Source: Trigonopsis variabilis
Lineage: Eukaryota > Ascomycota > Trigonopsidomycetes > Trigonopsidales > Trigonopsidaceae
Direction of reading: 5' to 3'
Assembly: GCA_003707065.3 (NCBI GenBank)
Contig: PPXM03000002.1
Coordinates: forward strand, 930,001 to 994,000
Length of the DNA stretch: 64,000 nt
Shown here: positions 51,837-62,116 of the stretch, piece after piece
Layout of the letters: each line of letters begins with the position of its first letter
Position numbering within the stretch: the first letter of the stretch is position 1
The notes under the pieces: generated by a model
Told to the model about the DNA's origin: nothing
Seen by the model: only the letters and a program-made list of their open reading frames with translations
The model's database searches: none
Translations under genes and position numbers: made by a program

Positions 51837-52875
51837 TTATACAGTTATATCCAGTAAACTATGGTCCCCTCCTTGTCGAGCTTCTTTCAGTCGTTCTCCT
51901 GCTTCTGAAAGCCCTTTTTCAATTTCTTTCTGCCGATTCTGAATGAGTTCTTTCTGCCGCTGTAAATCTTCCACCATCTGAGAGAGCTCTGCTTCTTTGG
52001 CTTTCATTCCACCCAAAATATCATGTTCCAGTCGCTGTAGGAAATCTTCGCGCGATGGCATCTCAACGAACTTGACGCCATCGACAGTAGGGAACTCCCC
52101 GGGGGAGGATTTAGCCAACTGATCATTCGTTCCGTGCTTTATTCCAGTCGCCCGCTGAATTTGATTACTGATCCAATCCTCTTCACTAGACGCCTCGCTG
52201 ACCTCTTCTAATGCATCCGCAATCTCTTCCCGACGTACACCTTCTTTCTTGGCCTTGTCCCGCTCGCCTATTGCCATCTCTTCATCCTCAAACTCCTGAG
52301 GCCCTAATAGCCCATCATGATCTTCACTTGATATGCCCAGCGCCGCCAATCGTCGTAGGTCTTGCGCTTCATCATCCTCTTCTTCTTCCTCAGACCCAAC
52401 GGTCTTGCTTCTAGCCGCCTCATCTTCATCATAAAGACTTATATACTCCTTTGCTTGACTTTCTTTAGCAGAGTTGGTCAAGTCCGTCTGTTGCATTCGT
52501 CGGCGGCGCTTGATCATTTCAATCTCATGGGCGTTTGGTATATACGTAGCAGAAGACCGATATGAGCCTAGATACGCCATCTCGTTCTCTCTCTCTCTCG
52601 TCAGATTCCTTTGTTTGTCGATTATCTCTTGCCGCTTGGCTCGACTTATATGTGAACCAACATCATGACTTTCCTCCCCATCATGCTCATTTCCCAGGGC
52701 GATCTTCGGCCTGCTTTTTGGCTTCGAAGTACTAGATAATCCTTTTCCTTTATTTGGACGTATTATATTCTTATTCACTGCTGGTCAGATCACTTCTTGC
52801 TCAGATCATACCTGTGCTCGACTCGTCGTCACTGGAGCCTCCGACTTTGCGGGCCTTTGCCCTTCGAAAACTCAT
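51837..52875 (-). CDS. NTR2: spliceosome disassembly factor Ntr2 / PAXBP1-type
   Basis: Member of the Nineteen-complex-related family, acting with Ntr1 and Prp43 in spliceosome release. Two exons, 52875-52812 and 52780-51837, with a 31-nt intron, the shortest in the window; 335 aa. The opening MSFRRAKARKVGGSSDDESS is typical of the GCF/PAXBP1/Ntr2 group. A YIPNAHEIEMIKRRRRMQQ block follows (the IPDA...ARKKR motif), then EYISLYDED and EEDWISNQIQRATG (E-W-E-x-Q-I-x-x-G). A coiled coil ends the protein (LQRQKELIQNRQKEIEKGL). Separating Ntr2 from full-length PAXBP1 relies on the short length. Confidence 0.82.
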
Positions 52876-53212
52876 ACCAACAGTTCTTGGTCTCAAGGTA
52901 AACAAAAATATGAGCCAGCTTTTTAAGATCGGGTCAGTAGTTAAGACAGAGGGTAAACTGTTGAGCTACCTGATGATGGGTCTCCGTCACGTCTTGTAAC
53001 AGATAGAAAGATTACAGCCGACTTGTTCTTCTTATTGAATCTAAACGCTTCGCAGTACCTAATACCTGGATTGGTGGATGTACGTGGATAATATCGGTCT
53101 CATAGTTCTAATTGTCTACATTCAGACATCATCTAAGAATTTTATATAACTATCACTGAATACGCAGGCAGTGTCTTCATTTTCGTGCACATAAAAAGAT
53201 CCCTAGAATACA
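52876..53212. other. intergenic
   Basis: 337 bases, NTR2 promoter and 3' flank of TRF4. No gene or distinct motif. Confidence 0.5.
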
Positions 53213-55663
53213 TTAGTTCGAACCATGCATAGCCTCCAGCGGCTTCCCCTTAGCAGCCCAGTACGATCGCTTCGCATCTTTACTCAGCTTTCCCTTGCTA
53301 AAGCTGTCATCTTCTCCACCGCTCAAAGTTGGCGAATAAGCATCGTCATCTTCTTCCTCTTCATCATCTCCTCTATATGTCCGTAGTAAATCAAACTTAT
53401 TTCTATTCGGTGCTGATGGGCGTTCCTCAGAATCCGACTCTAGCGAAACAACAGGGACCTCTTCGACATTGGACTCATCAGAAGAGTCATCGACAACAAT
53501 CGGACCGGTCTCTTGAAGGTGAACTACCCCGATATTTTCTCTTGAGATTTCATATGACGGCTCATACTCGGGGCTCGACTGCTCGTCAAAACTATAACCT
53601 TCGTTGAACGCCCGAGCAAACAGTCCATAGGGGTGCTGAAATGATCGGTTCGTCTGAGGATAAGATAAAATACTCGAGAGAATACTCTTTGATGCCCTTG
53701 ACTCGGGGTCAGATCGGTTCAACTCATAACATTGACTCGTAAGTAGTTCAAACGCTCCAAGAAAAGCCTTTTTAATATGCCGCAAGTTGAACGTGCCCCG
53801 GGTTATGTTGTTTTCGGTGTCGTTTGGATCCTGAATCACCAGGCTGAACGGGTTGCGCCCTGACAGGAGCCAAGGACAATGTGACTTGGGAAAAAGCGCC
53901 ACCTCATGATCGAGCCGTATACCCACTGTATCATAATTAAAATTGCGACCATATAGTTCAAAGAATTCAATCAACAAAACCCCTAAATTATCGTCGGCAT
54001 TCATTTCACCCGATGCGAGCCTTGGATGAAGTCGCAGAAAAGCCATCACCAGACAAATCGCCGCAAACCCTCCTAAACCCCCATAAGCAACATTATTAAG
54101 CCCCCTGACAGCAAGAAACTGTTTCACGACTAACGCTAAAGATCCCAAAGCTGGTGTGATCGCCAGCCAGTGACGAATTGTCCTCGCCGCCTCGGGTCCT
54201 CCTGCTCGTTCAAACGACACGTCTATATTCAACCCGCTTTTTAGTTCTTTGAATTTAATAATAGGGACCCGTGCTGAAGCAATCACTTCAACCGACCTCG
54301 CCAACCCTGCAGATTTTAGTCGAGAGGCCAGCACGTACAGTGATGACTTTGTCCCATATCGACCACTTGGTGACAGTATTACCATATCGATATCTGCATC
54401 TGGCAAGTATAGGCCAGTAGCGAACGATCCGAACACCATTGCTTCCGCATCTGGCCAGATCCGATTGATGAGCTGCTGGACACGATGCACGGTCGAGCAT
54501 CTAGAATTATATTCACTCTGGGTAGGAGAGACATATGAAATAAAATCTAGAATCTCATAATGGAGCCACCTAGCAATTTCTCCTTCGTTAGAATGGTCGC
54601 GGCCGTTCGTCCATGGCGCAGGTTTAGACTGACGCTCGGCCTTTAGAGAAGATGACGTATAAGAAGAGGCAGGAGTTTGACGCCTCGACTCCGATTCAGG
54701 CTCAGATTCAGAATCCGGCTCGGAATCTGATTCAGACTCTGACTCGGAGAAGTTGAATGCAATGAAATCGCCATTGCTGGCTAGATCGTCCTTAGGTGCT
54801 TTCGAGTCTTGAAGTTGTTGAAGGGATTTAGGAGCAGACTTGTCATTTTCCTTTTTGGATGTACATTTGGAAGGAAAAGCTATGGAGATTCGATGTTTAT
54901 CGGAAAGAAGCTCAGTGTTGGATGAAGAATTAGGCCGGGCAGAAGAGAGTATCGTGTCTTCTTTTGATAAGTCTGAGGGGGGTATCGACGGCGGAGTAGG
55001 AGTTGTCTGATCATGAGAGGGTTTTACTGGTATTGATTCCTGCTCCTTGACTACGGAGCTTGAAGTGCTTATGCTTCGATCTGGAGATTCAACAGACGGA
55101 ATACCCTGAGATAGAGTATCCTTGAGATCAGAAGAGGACTGTAGGTTATCCTCTGAAACATCCGTCGTTTTTTTCGTCTCTTCTTGGGTCCCAGGTGCGT
55201 CCATCTCTTCGCTCTCAAAAGTAGATTCTTTCTGACTTCCTTCCGAGCAGCTATTCTCAGTCTTTTCAGAGCCTGATAGTTCTATGAATGAGTTGGAACT
55301 ATTAGATAAATCTCCAGCTTCGTTGGCGGAACTACTGCAGACTTGGTCAGATGTATCTTGTACCATATTGTCCGTAGATTTTCCCAATAAACTAACAATA
55401 GCCGACCGATGCCGAGGAGCCAAAGAATCCACAGCTGACTTTGAAGATTTTGTTCGATGACCGGAATTGACTTTTTCGCTTGTTTCCTTTGTCGAATCTT
55501 TTTCCTCTCGTCGTTTCCTTTTCTTCTTGGTCTTTCGGACCTTGTTTGGAGCTGGTCCACTATTGGACTGATTTTTATCGCCCGCCTTTCTTGTCTGGGC
55601 TTTATTTATCTCATGCGCCTTAGCGTAGGCCGCCTCTAAGATGCCCTCAGGCTCAGTGGCCAT
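53213..55663 (-). CDS. TRF4: non-canonical poly(A) polymerase of the TRAMP complex
   Basis: Adds short oligo(A) tails that direct nuclear RNA to the exosome. 816 aa from the ATG at 55663 (MATEPEGILEAAYAKAHEI). The N-terminal 350 residues are charged and Ser-rich, with an acidic run SESESESDSEPDSESEPE. The catalytic module has the nucleotidyltransferase signature FGSFATGLYLPDADIDMVI, the third Asp in LNIDVSFE, and the PAP-associated domain (LGVLLIEFFELYGRNFNYD, NPFSLVIQDPNDTENNI). The tail is acidic. An in-frame ATG at 55747 would add 28 residues but overlaps the PPT2 start on the other strand. I prefer 55663. Confidence 0.93.
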   Translation of the reverse strand: MATEPEGILEAAYAKAHEINKAQTRKAGDKNQSNSGPAPNKVRKTKKKRKRREEKDSTKETSEKVNSGHRTKSSKSAVDSLAPRHRSAIVSLLGKSTDNMVQDTSDQVCSSSANEAGDLSNSSNSFIELSGSEKTENSCSEGSQKESTFESEEMDAPGTQEETKKTTDVSEDNLQSSSDLKDTLSQGIPSVESPDRSISTSSSVVKEQESIPVKPSHDQTTPTPPSIPPSDLSKEDTILSSARPNSSSNTELLSDKHRISIAFPSKCTSKKENDKSAPKSLQQLQDSKAPKDDLASNGDFIAFNFSESESESDSEPDSESEPESESRRQTPASSYTSSSLKAERQSKPAPWTNGRDHSNEGEIARWLHYEILDFISYVSPTQSEYNSRCSTVHRVQQLINRIWPDAEAMVFGSFATGLYLPDADIDMVILSPSGRYGTKSSLYVLASRLKSAGLARSVEVIASARVPIIKFKELKSGLNIDVSFERAGGPEAARTIRHWLAITPALGSLALVVKQFLAVRGLNNVAYGGLGGFAAICLVMAFLRLHPRLASGEMNADDNLGVLLIEFFELYGRNFNYDTVGIRLDHEVALFPKSHCPWLLSGRNPFSLVIQDPNDTENNITRGTFNLRHIKKAFLGAFELLTSQCYELNRSDPESRASKSILSSILSYPQTNRSFQHPYGLFARAFNEGYSFDEQSSPEYEPSYEISRENIGVVHLQETGPIVVDDSSDESNVEEVPVVSLESDSEERPSAPNRNKFDLLRTYRGDDEEEEDDDAYSPTLSGGEDDSFSKGKLSKDAKRSYWAAKGKPLEAMHGSN

Positions 55664-55739
55664 TGGGAGGAAAAGAAAGATTTTGTTGCGTAGTAACGTA
55701 TAGTGTACAACCTCTCCAGGACCAAGGCCGTGGAGGTCT

Positions 55740-56147
55740 ATGACCATACAACGGAATTTATGTGTGTTAGGGCTCGGGATCGACCAATTAGCTCACCCAA
55801 GAATATTGAAGATTTTATCTCGAAAAGATGGGGTTGTGTGGAGATTTGTCCGTAAAGTCTTACATCCCAATGAGATCTCCCAGTTCAATACCATGGAACT
55901 GTCTCTTGCATCGGCTTTTCTCGCTACTAGGTGGGCGGCAAAGGAGGCTCTATTTAAATCTCTCGATGATCAGGAGCAGTCGAAGTTTAGAATGAAGGAT
56001 TGGCAATATATCAAGACGTCGAGAGGTCGACCAAGCTTGGTACCTCCCCAGCGCTACACCGACAGCCATCCTGACGAGTCTTTTCTTGTTTCTACCAGCC
56101 ATGATCATGAATATGTCGTTTGTATCGTTAATAGATTAGGTAGCTAG
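55740..56147 (+). CDS. PPT2: mitochondrial holo-acyl-carrier-protein synthase (4'-phosphopantetheinyl transferase)
   Basis: Transfers phosphopantetheine from CoA to mitochondrial acyl carrier protein. 135 aa, single exon, the size of AcpS-type enzymes. Both signature sites are present: GLGIDQLAHPRI (Asp ligand of Mg2+) near residue 12 and FLATRWAAKEALFKSL (W-x-x-KEA) in the middle. The end reads VSTSHDHEYVVCIV (the SxSH motif). The ATG at 55740 lies only 76 bases from the preferred TRF4 start. It converges on GTB1 with 65 bases between stops. Confidence 0.93.
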   Translation: MTIQRNLCVLGLGIDQLAHPRILKILSRKDGVVWRFVRKVLHPNEISQFNTMELSLASAFLATRWAAKEALFKSLDDQEQSKFRMKDWQYIKTSRGRPSLVPPQRYTDSHPDESFLVSTSHDHEYVVCIVNRLGS

Positions 56148-56212
56148 TGATACAAGATGGGCAGCGTGGTCTCCTCTACGCTTGTCTGCTCAGTACCTTT
56201 GCTCTTTCTATC

Positions 56213-57750
56213 TTATAGCTCATCATGCTCGATCTCAGGCTCAGTGCATGGGAGTGGACAAACCACTCTGATGGTGTACTCACACTTCTGAGCTTCGTCT
56301 ACCGAAAGGATCTTGAACGTTTCGCCGCATTCCATCTCAACAGTCGCCTTACGGATGGGACCGTTCCAACATCGCTGGCCATCGGTATATGAGATCTTGT
56401 CCCCTTCAATTTTATTGTAGCTGCCCAATGTGACGCGGGAGTTGTCTTTGTTGCTAATTTGAGTGGCCGCTCCGAGGAAGCAAAGCTCGTATGTATACTC
56501 ACCCAGATCTTGAGAGATGCAGGTATCGTGAAGAGCTCGAAGAGCCCCATCACGGCCATATTCAGCATCCATGAACCCTTGCAATTTAGCTTCGTTGGCT
56601 TCAAACTCTTGGATTTGTCGTCGTTTTGAGTCTACCTCAGCTCGAAGTTCAATGATTTGTTTCGACTCGGGAGGAAGAGATGAAGGGCTATGGACAGCTA
56701 TGAGGCCCTGGGACTCCAAGTACTTTCGAAGCTGTCTAGTCTTGGAACTGATAAAAGATGCTAAAGGTACCGGTAAGAAAGATAGAGAAGACGATGGAGA
56801 AGATGCTTCCAAAGCAACTGCATCTAGCAGCTCTTGATCTCGTTCACCATCAAGCGCTACCGGCTTATCGTCATAGCTAGTTGTCGAATATTCCTCCATA
56901 TATTCATCGAATCGACGAATTGCATTTTTGACGCCAGCGTCATTAAAGTTGGGGTTATAATCGCTTTTAAGATGAACCAAGATCTCCTCTATGGCTAACA
57001 ATCTCTCATTCAACAAAGACTTGATTTGCTTCGACTCTCGAATGGACTCTTTGAGCTCTTCCATTCGATCCCTAATGCTCTCTAGTGACGGAAGATTATC
57101 CACAGGCGCTTCCTGCTCAGCTTTTTCGACTGCATTTTGCAGTACTTTTTCCAATGAATTCAAGGAAAACCGTGCCTTTACCAGATCATCGTGCACTTGT
57201 TGTTTATTGCTCTCAAGGTCTTTCAGAACCTGGTTGGCTATTTTAACCAGGTCTTCTCTTGCCTTCCATCCTGCTTTATTGATTTCGAACTTTTCTGCCT
57301 GTTCCTTTCTGTATTTAGATCCAATTTCTTTACATTTGTCGGGACATTTGACAAGGCCCTGCCACTCATCGCTTCCATCACAGCAGAAATCGTAATCGCA
57401 CACTCCATCGTTAACTCGAGAAGACGAAATAAGAGACGGAATATGTCCTTTATTCGCGCAATAGAATTGGGTACCCAATTGACTGCACGCAGAAGTACCT
57501 GGTTCATCGCTTCCATCGGGACAGTCACAGTAATCATCATTGACTTGAGAAAATTTAATAATGACCTCAGGGTTTCCTAGGCAGTGCCATTGACCATCGG
57601 AATCAGGAACGTATAGAGATGAATCTATAGTTAGCGCAATAATCAACGAAGCCAAACAAATCACGACATACTTTTAGGAGACACCCCTCGAGGAATTGAG
57701 GCTGATACTAATGGTAGAGAGAGTACAAGCCACGCTAGCCGGCGGATCAT
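56213..57750 (-). CDS. GTB1: glucosidase II beta subunit
   Basis: ER non-catalytic subunit that retains and guides glucosidase II in N-glycan trimming. Two exons, 57750-57672 and 57624-56213, around a 47-nt intron; 496 aa. The signal peptide MIRRLAWLVLSLPLVSAS is followed by RGVSP, the family start. Two LDLa-type domains carry NDDYCDCPDGSDEPGTSAC and VNDGVCDYDFCCDGSDEW. A coiled-coil centre leads to a C-terminal MRH lectin domain (YELCFLGAATQ, DGQRCWNGPIRKATVEMECG, CEYTIRVVCPLPC). The C-terminus is HDEL, the classic ER-retrieval signal. The exon-1 signal peptide appears only after splicing. Confidence 0.96.
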
Positions 57751-58073
57751 GGTGAGCAGATGGGGGATGAAAAGAGACAGGAGGGGTTCGACAGCAACCG
57801 CTACCAATGCTCCTTTCTAAGACGGAGCGACAATAGAAAGGCATCTTACCGAGGTATGGTATAGAAGGTGATTTTTATGCTCGAGTAACGTGGACGTCGT
57901 ATTAAATATATAATTAGATAAGCATATTCCTCCTATCATGTAGACAGAGACCGTTTATCTCAGGCCTTGAATATACTACCCCTCCACGTTGCTAGATCTT
58001 GTCACCGAAGACAAAACACACGAGCGCTTTGTCCTTAGAGGGTTCAAGCACCTTACGAGAATTGGGAAATACA
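57751..58073. promoter_or_regulatory. divergent promoter GTB1 - CxxC protein
   Basis: 323 bases between divergent start codons, AT-rich near 57900-57930. No gene; regulatory sites not resolved. Confidence 0.4.
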
Positions 58074-58368
58074 ATGTGCAGAGAGTCGACCTGTCCTAAG
58101 TGTGGTAAGCCGAGGAAGGATCTCATCTCACTCTATCTAGGGAAAAAGACCTGGTGGGGGCGATGTAAACTTCACATCGCTATTGTAATGAATGAAATTC
58201 CCAAACAGGAATGGTGAGATTGACTGAATAACTTTTTTGACATCTTGAAGGTGTACGTGCGAGCCTAAAGTGCCAGCCCTGGGATTGGACCCGAAAACGG
58301 GCGACAAGGTCCCCATTTCGGATCCCATATATCCCCCAATGGGTATAGCACCTCCTGGTATGTCTTAG
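58074..58368 (+). CDS. conserved small CxxC / TWWG protein
   Basis: Three exons, 58074-58104, 58141-58213, 58251-58368, with introns of 36 and 37 nt; 73 aa. The spliced protein starts MCRESTCPKCGKKTWWGRC, continues KLHIAIVMNEIPKQEWCTCEP and ends with a Pro/Gly-rich tail. This is a short family I know only as uncharacterised (TCxxCGKxTWWGCGxH...VPxxxWCTC), with four Cys likely binding zinc. Both introns are needed to bring WCTCEP into frame. Intron 1 is a multiple of three with no stop, so read-through would add 12 residues between the CxxC and the TWWG motif. Confidence 0.8.
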
Positions 58369-58650
58369 CTAGAGAATCTCTCACGGATTTCATGGTGATA
58401 ATATTTGAAAGCTACCGAAGATGAATAATTATAACTGCCTCATGCCAGGTGTAATCAAATGATAGGATGCAAGGACTGTTCTTCATAGAAAGTTCCTCAT
58501 TATAGAATACGTAGCGATAAGCTCATCTTTAGTTGGGTAGTCTATCTAGTTTATTTGCGTGTGCTGGAGCTCTAAACTCGATCCAGATTCACTATCGTAC
58601 AGAGATTGCATTACTTATTTCTTCGTCAACAACGACTCTTCTCGACAAAT

Positions 58651-59631
58651 TCACCTTGGGACTTCTAAAACAAGCCGTCTCTCTACCTCTGTTTCTTTGC
58701 CTTCTTCCTCTTCCCCTTCGAACTTGAGCCGACAGGTTCCGTCCCGCTAATGCGTTAGTCTCCTCAAAAAGAGCTTCCTCACCTTCGTTCCTGTAACTTC
58801 GGCAGCGTAGAACGTAGTCGTCTCTGGGTAGCGGGCTAACACCTGAGTGCCAGGAGGATAAGGAGCCAGATGGCTGCCTGGTTCAGGAATCGCTATTACA
58901 TCACGCACACTGGCACTATAAGTCTGGCCTTGGTTGCCATTCTCATCTGGCTCTGGATCTTGAACTTGGTACCTGCGTCCGGTTAATTAAAGTTTCCATC
59001 TCGACTCACCTGTACGGGACTCCTTCCTCAAACACTTTTGTAACCACGCACTGAATCCATTCACCTTCCAAGTCACCCTGCTCCTTCATCCTGAATGCCA
59101 CACTTGTTCCAACAGGTATAACAGGAATCGTACTCGAGCGTGTCCGGGTCTTTTTAAACGGTCGACCACTGCTCGACGCATCTCCACCTCCAACACTTTT
59201 ACCTCCAGTCTTGCCTCCCAAATCTTTTCTTCCGACTTCTCGCTGCCCTTTCTTCCTCTTTCCCAGTCCATTTGGGCCTGAGGAAGAGCCTGTGATGACC
59301 ATCTCTTTACTTTCACCGTCATCGCATAGGTCCAACACTGCTGCCAACCTCTCGCTTGCTACCTCCAACGACCTTGAAATTAGTCAAGTAAAAAACATTA
59401 TCTTACCTCTTCATTTGCTGCAGTGCCTCCACTTGTTTCCGCGAAAAGATATTTGCTGAAGCCACATTCTCTAGCGTCGTTTCTATCAGGTCAGACGTTT
59501 ATCTCAGAACCATGCTCACCCTGATCTTTTAACTTATCCAGCTCTTGGAAGTTAGTAAACGCTTCATCCGACTTTATTTCCGCCTGCCCAAGATCATTCA
59601 ACACTCCTGCCCATAAACTTGCTTTGGACAT
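58651..59631 (-). CDS. SGF29: SAGA-associated factor 29, tandem Tudor H3K4me reader
   Basis: Reads H3K4me2/3 for the SAGA complex. Five exons in reading order: 59631-59520, 59482-59407, 59372-59010, 58972-58783, 58746-58651; 278 aa. Introns are 37, 34, 37 and 36 nt. An N-terminal helical region (MSKASLWAGVLNDL, LEALQQMKRS-type coiled coil) precedes a Lys/Gly-rich linker. The SGF29 tandem Tudor domain follows: VAFRMKEQGDLEGEWIQCVV, YRYQVQDPEPDENG, PGTQVLARYPETTTFYAAEV and a final RLKFEGEEEEGKETEV strand. Splicing of intron 4 supplies the conserved L-x-FE-x-E ending. Divergent from PHR1 across 904 bases. Confidence 0.92.
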
Positions 59632-60535
59632 ATCACGTGGTCGGAAGTTGTAAAACTCGGAAGGACTGTAGCGCAAGATTGGGATGATACGCGATGTGAT
59701 GGAGTCGATCAAGTAGAGAGAGTGCGATGCCCAAGCGACGAACTTGAGTGTAGTGAGAAGGTTGTTAAGTTGCAAACTCTTGAAAGGTACGTATTACAAC
59801 TACAGCCACCACTTGACACTCGAGCCTGAATGAGATCAACTCGGAATAGGAAGAAGCTACTTTCAAAGATTTTCAGAGCCTATGACGACGTAAATGGCTC
59901 TCATTGCGAATAGTAATAACAGACACGAAGATTGCCAACTTTTTCGGCTAAATCAGCATAAAGTGAGCGTCCTTTCCCGAGGAGCCACTTTTTGGGTTTA
60001 AATACGGCGCATTTCCGAAGTCACAAGGCCCAACTGGTCCAAATGTCACCTGGTGCGAGTCTAATTGGACCGAAGTCATGAAATGAGCAATAAAAATCAG
60101 GATTTGGAATCGAAATCTAGCTTCTTTAATCGTGTCTAAACAAATCTTGATATCCGCAAACGGATAACACAAACTGTGGACAAAGTTTAAGATAGAGTCC
60201 CTGTCTTGAGGAGACCAGAGATATTCTCGATACGAGCTGGGATTACTATCCGTGAAGTTGAAGACAATATTGTCGGTATAGAAACTTCTTAATTATTCAC
60301 GTTAGGCTTTCTTTCCGCTGCTTTTCAGGACGTGTCCGAGAGCCAATTGCTATTGCCAGTGATCTAACAACTTTAACAATTCCGTTCTAGCGAATGTAAG
60401 CCACTACTGGCGTAGCTTATCTTAGTAATTACATGTGTTGCTGGTAACAAGGCCATGACACAAGAGATCGAGATCGAGATCGAGATGAGGGATGTTCCAT
60501 TATGACACTCCTTCAACTTGATCCATCTTGAATGA
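59632..60535. other. 904-bp divergent intergenic region SGF29-PHR1
   Basis: No supported gene. The SGF29 frame stays open upstream to about 59775 without an ATG, so I start that gene at 59631. The right end holds a hexanucleotide microsatellite before the photolyase. Confidence 0.5.
60464..60487 (+). repeat. (GAGATC)n microsatellite
   Basis: Three perfect and one near copy of GAGATC, 48 bases upstream of the photolyase start codon. Could be a promoter element array or a simple repeat. Confidence 0.7.
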
Positions 60536-62116
60536 ATGCCGGCTCTGAAACGAAAAGACCCCTTTTTACGTCCATCTAGTAAACGAGCTCGTCAAGTGGA
60601 CTCGCATCCTCCCTATCTTGGGCTAAAGAAATTGGCTGAAAGTCAGTCTGCTAGGCCCGTTCAAAACGTCCTCTATTGGTTTAGAAATAGAGACTTGAGA
60701 GTGCATGATAACCCTGCATTGGCAGAAGCAGCACTTCGGCATAATGGACGCCTAATTGCGTGTTATGTTCTGCCTCAGCATGCCATGGAGATTCATGGAT
60801 CGGGCTCTATTCGTCGTCGGTTCTTGTTACGAACGCTTCTAGAGCTCAGAAGTGACTTGAAGAATCTGAATATTCCTCTTGTGACTGCAATTGCTCACGA
60901 GAAAGGACAAGAGATATCGATTGTTCGCGATCTCGGCTCTAAGTTGGATGCTAGTCATGTCTATGCTGCTTGGGACTATTCTTGGGACGAGCTGCGTCGT
61001 GATGAACGATTTATAGCTGATCTTGATGGGAAAATGACTTTACAATTGATCCATAATCAGACCGTCATTCCTCCCTGTGTGTTAGTGACTGGAAATAAGA
61101 CTCCCTTAAAGGTCTTTACGCCTTATTATAGAGCCTGGCTTGGCAAGGTAGGCCAGAAACCGGAATTATTAGAACTATCCACCCTCCCCAAAAGAATGGC
61201 CACCGAAAACCTCGACCTTCCAGAGCTTAAGGACATCGATTTAGAGATGGACCTTTTAGACAAACACATAGACACACCGCAAGACGAGCAAACCTTATGG
61301 CCTGCAGGCTATGCGAGTGCAAAAGAGCGTCTACAGACGTTCCTCGAGACCAAGGCCAAAGACTATGCTGCGGAGAGATCATATCCTGGGCTAAACAACT
61401 CGTCGCGGCTGTCTCCTTATTTCAGTTTTGGTGTCATATCTTCGCGAGAGGCGCTGAATGAAGTGAGAAACTACAATAAAGGAAAACTCGGTACGGGAGA
61501 TGAAGGACTCGTAGCATGGGCTCGAGAAATCATTTTCCGTGAGTTTTACCGTCATATGATGGCAGTGACGCCTCATTCAGCAATGAACCTACCGCTCAAT
61601 TTGAAGTGGGATCATATGAAATGGCTTGATGACGATGAGGGCTGGACGAAATGGTGCGAAGGAAAGACTGGAGTTCCCTTTGTGGACGCAGGAATGAGGC
61701 AATTAAACAGCGAAGGCTATATGCACAATCGGGTCCGCATGAATGTGTCTAGTTACCTCAGAGCGAATATGTTGATCGACTATAGAAACGGTGAGCAGTA
61801 CTTTGCCAATCGGCTGATTGACTGGGACTTTTATAACAACACTTATGGCTGGGAGCCGTCGTTTACCATCTTCAATCCCGTCTTACAGGGAGAAAAGTTC
61901 GATCCTCACGGGGACTATATCCGGCACTGGGTTCCCGAACTGAAAAACGTCAAAGGCAAAGCGATCTTCGACCCTGCAAACCGCTTGCCGAAGGCTGAGT
62001 TTGACAAACTGGGCTACCCTAGACCTCATGTTGATTTCGACAGTTCAAAGAAGCGTGCAACTGAGGAATTCAAGAATGCAATGGAAGCTGCTAGACAAAG
62101 CGAGTCTGACCAATAG
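60536..62116 (+). CDS. PHR1: class I CPD photolyase
   Basis: FAD-dependent, light-driven repair of cyclobutane pyrimidine dimers. 526 aa, single exon. The N-terminus is basic (MPALKRKDPFLRPSSKRARQ), a likely nuclear or mitochondrial targeting sequence. The photolyase domain has VLYWFRNRDLRVHDNPALAEA. The C-terminal FAD site has WAREIIFREFYRHM, GVPFVDAGMRQLNSEGYMHN, RVRMNVSSYLRANMLIDYR, DWDFYNNTYGW and FNPVLQGEKFDPHGDYIRHW. The Trp chain and the (F/L)DP...Y-I-R-x-x-x-P motif are intact. An ATG four bases earlier is out of frame. Confidence 0.95.
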   Translation: MPALKRKDPFLRPSSKRARQVDSHPPYLGLKKLAESQSARPVQNVLYWFRNRDLRVHDNPALAEAALRHNGRLIACYVLPQHAMEIHGSGSIRRRFLLRTLLELRSDLKNLNIPLVTAIAHEKGQEISIVRDLGSKLDASHVYAAWDYSWDELRRDERFIADLDGKMTLQLIHNQTVIPPCVLVTGNKTPLKVFTPYYRAWLGKVGQKPELLELSTLPKRMATENLDLPELKDIDLEMDLLDKHIDTPQDEQTLWPAGYASAKERLQTFLETKAKDYAAERSYPGLNNSSRLSPYFSFGVISSREALNEVRNYNKGKLGTGDEGLVAWAREIIFREFYRHMMAVTPHSAMNLPLNLKWDHMKWLDDDEGWTKWCEGKTGVPFVDAGMRQLNSEGYMHNRVRMNVSSYLRANMLIDYRNGEQYFANRLIDWDFYNNTYGWEPSFTIFNPVLQGEKFDPHGDYIRHWVPELKNVKGKAIFDPANRLPKAEFDKLGYPRPHVDFDSSKKRATEEFKNAMEAARQSESDQ

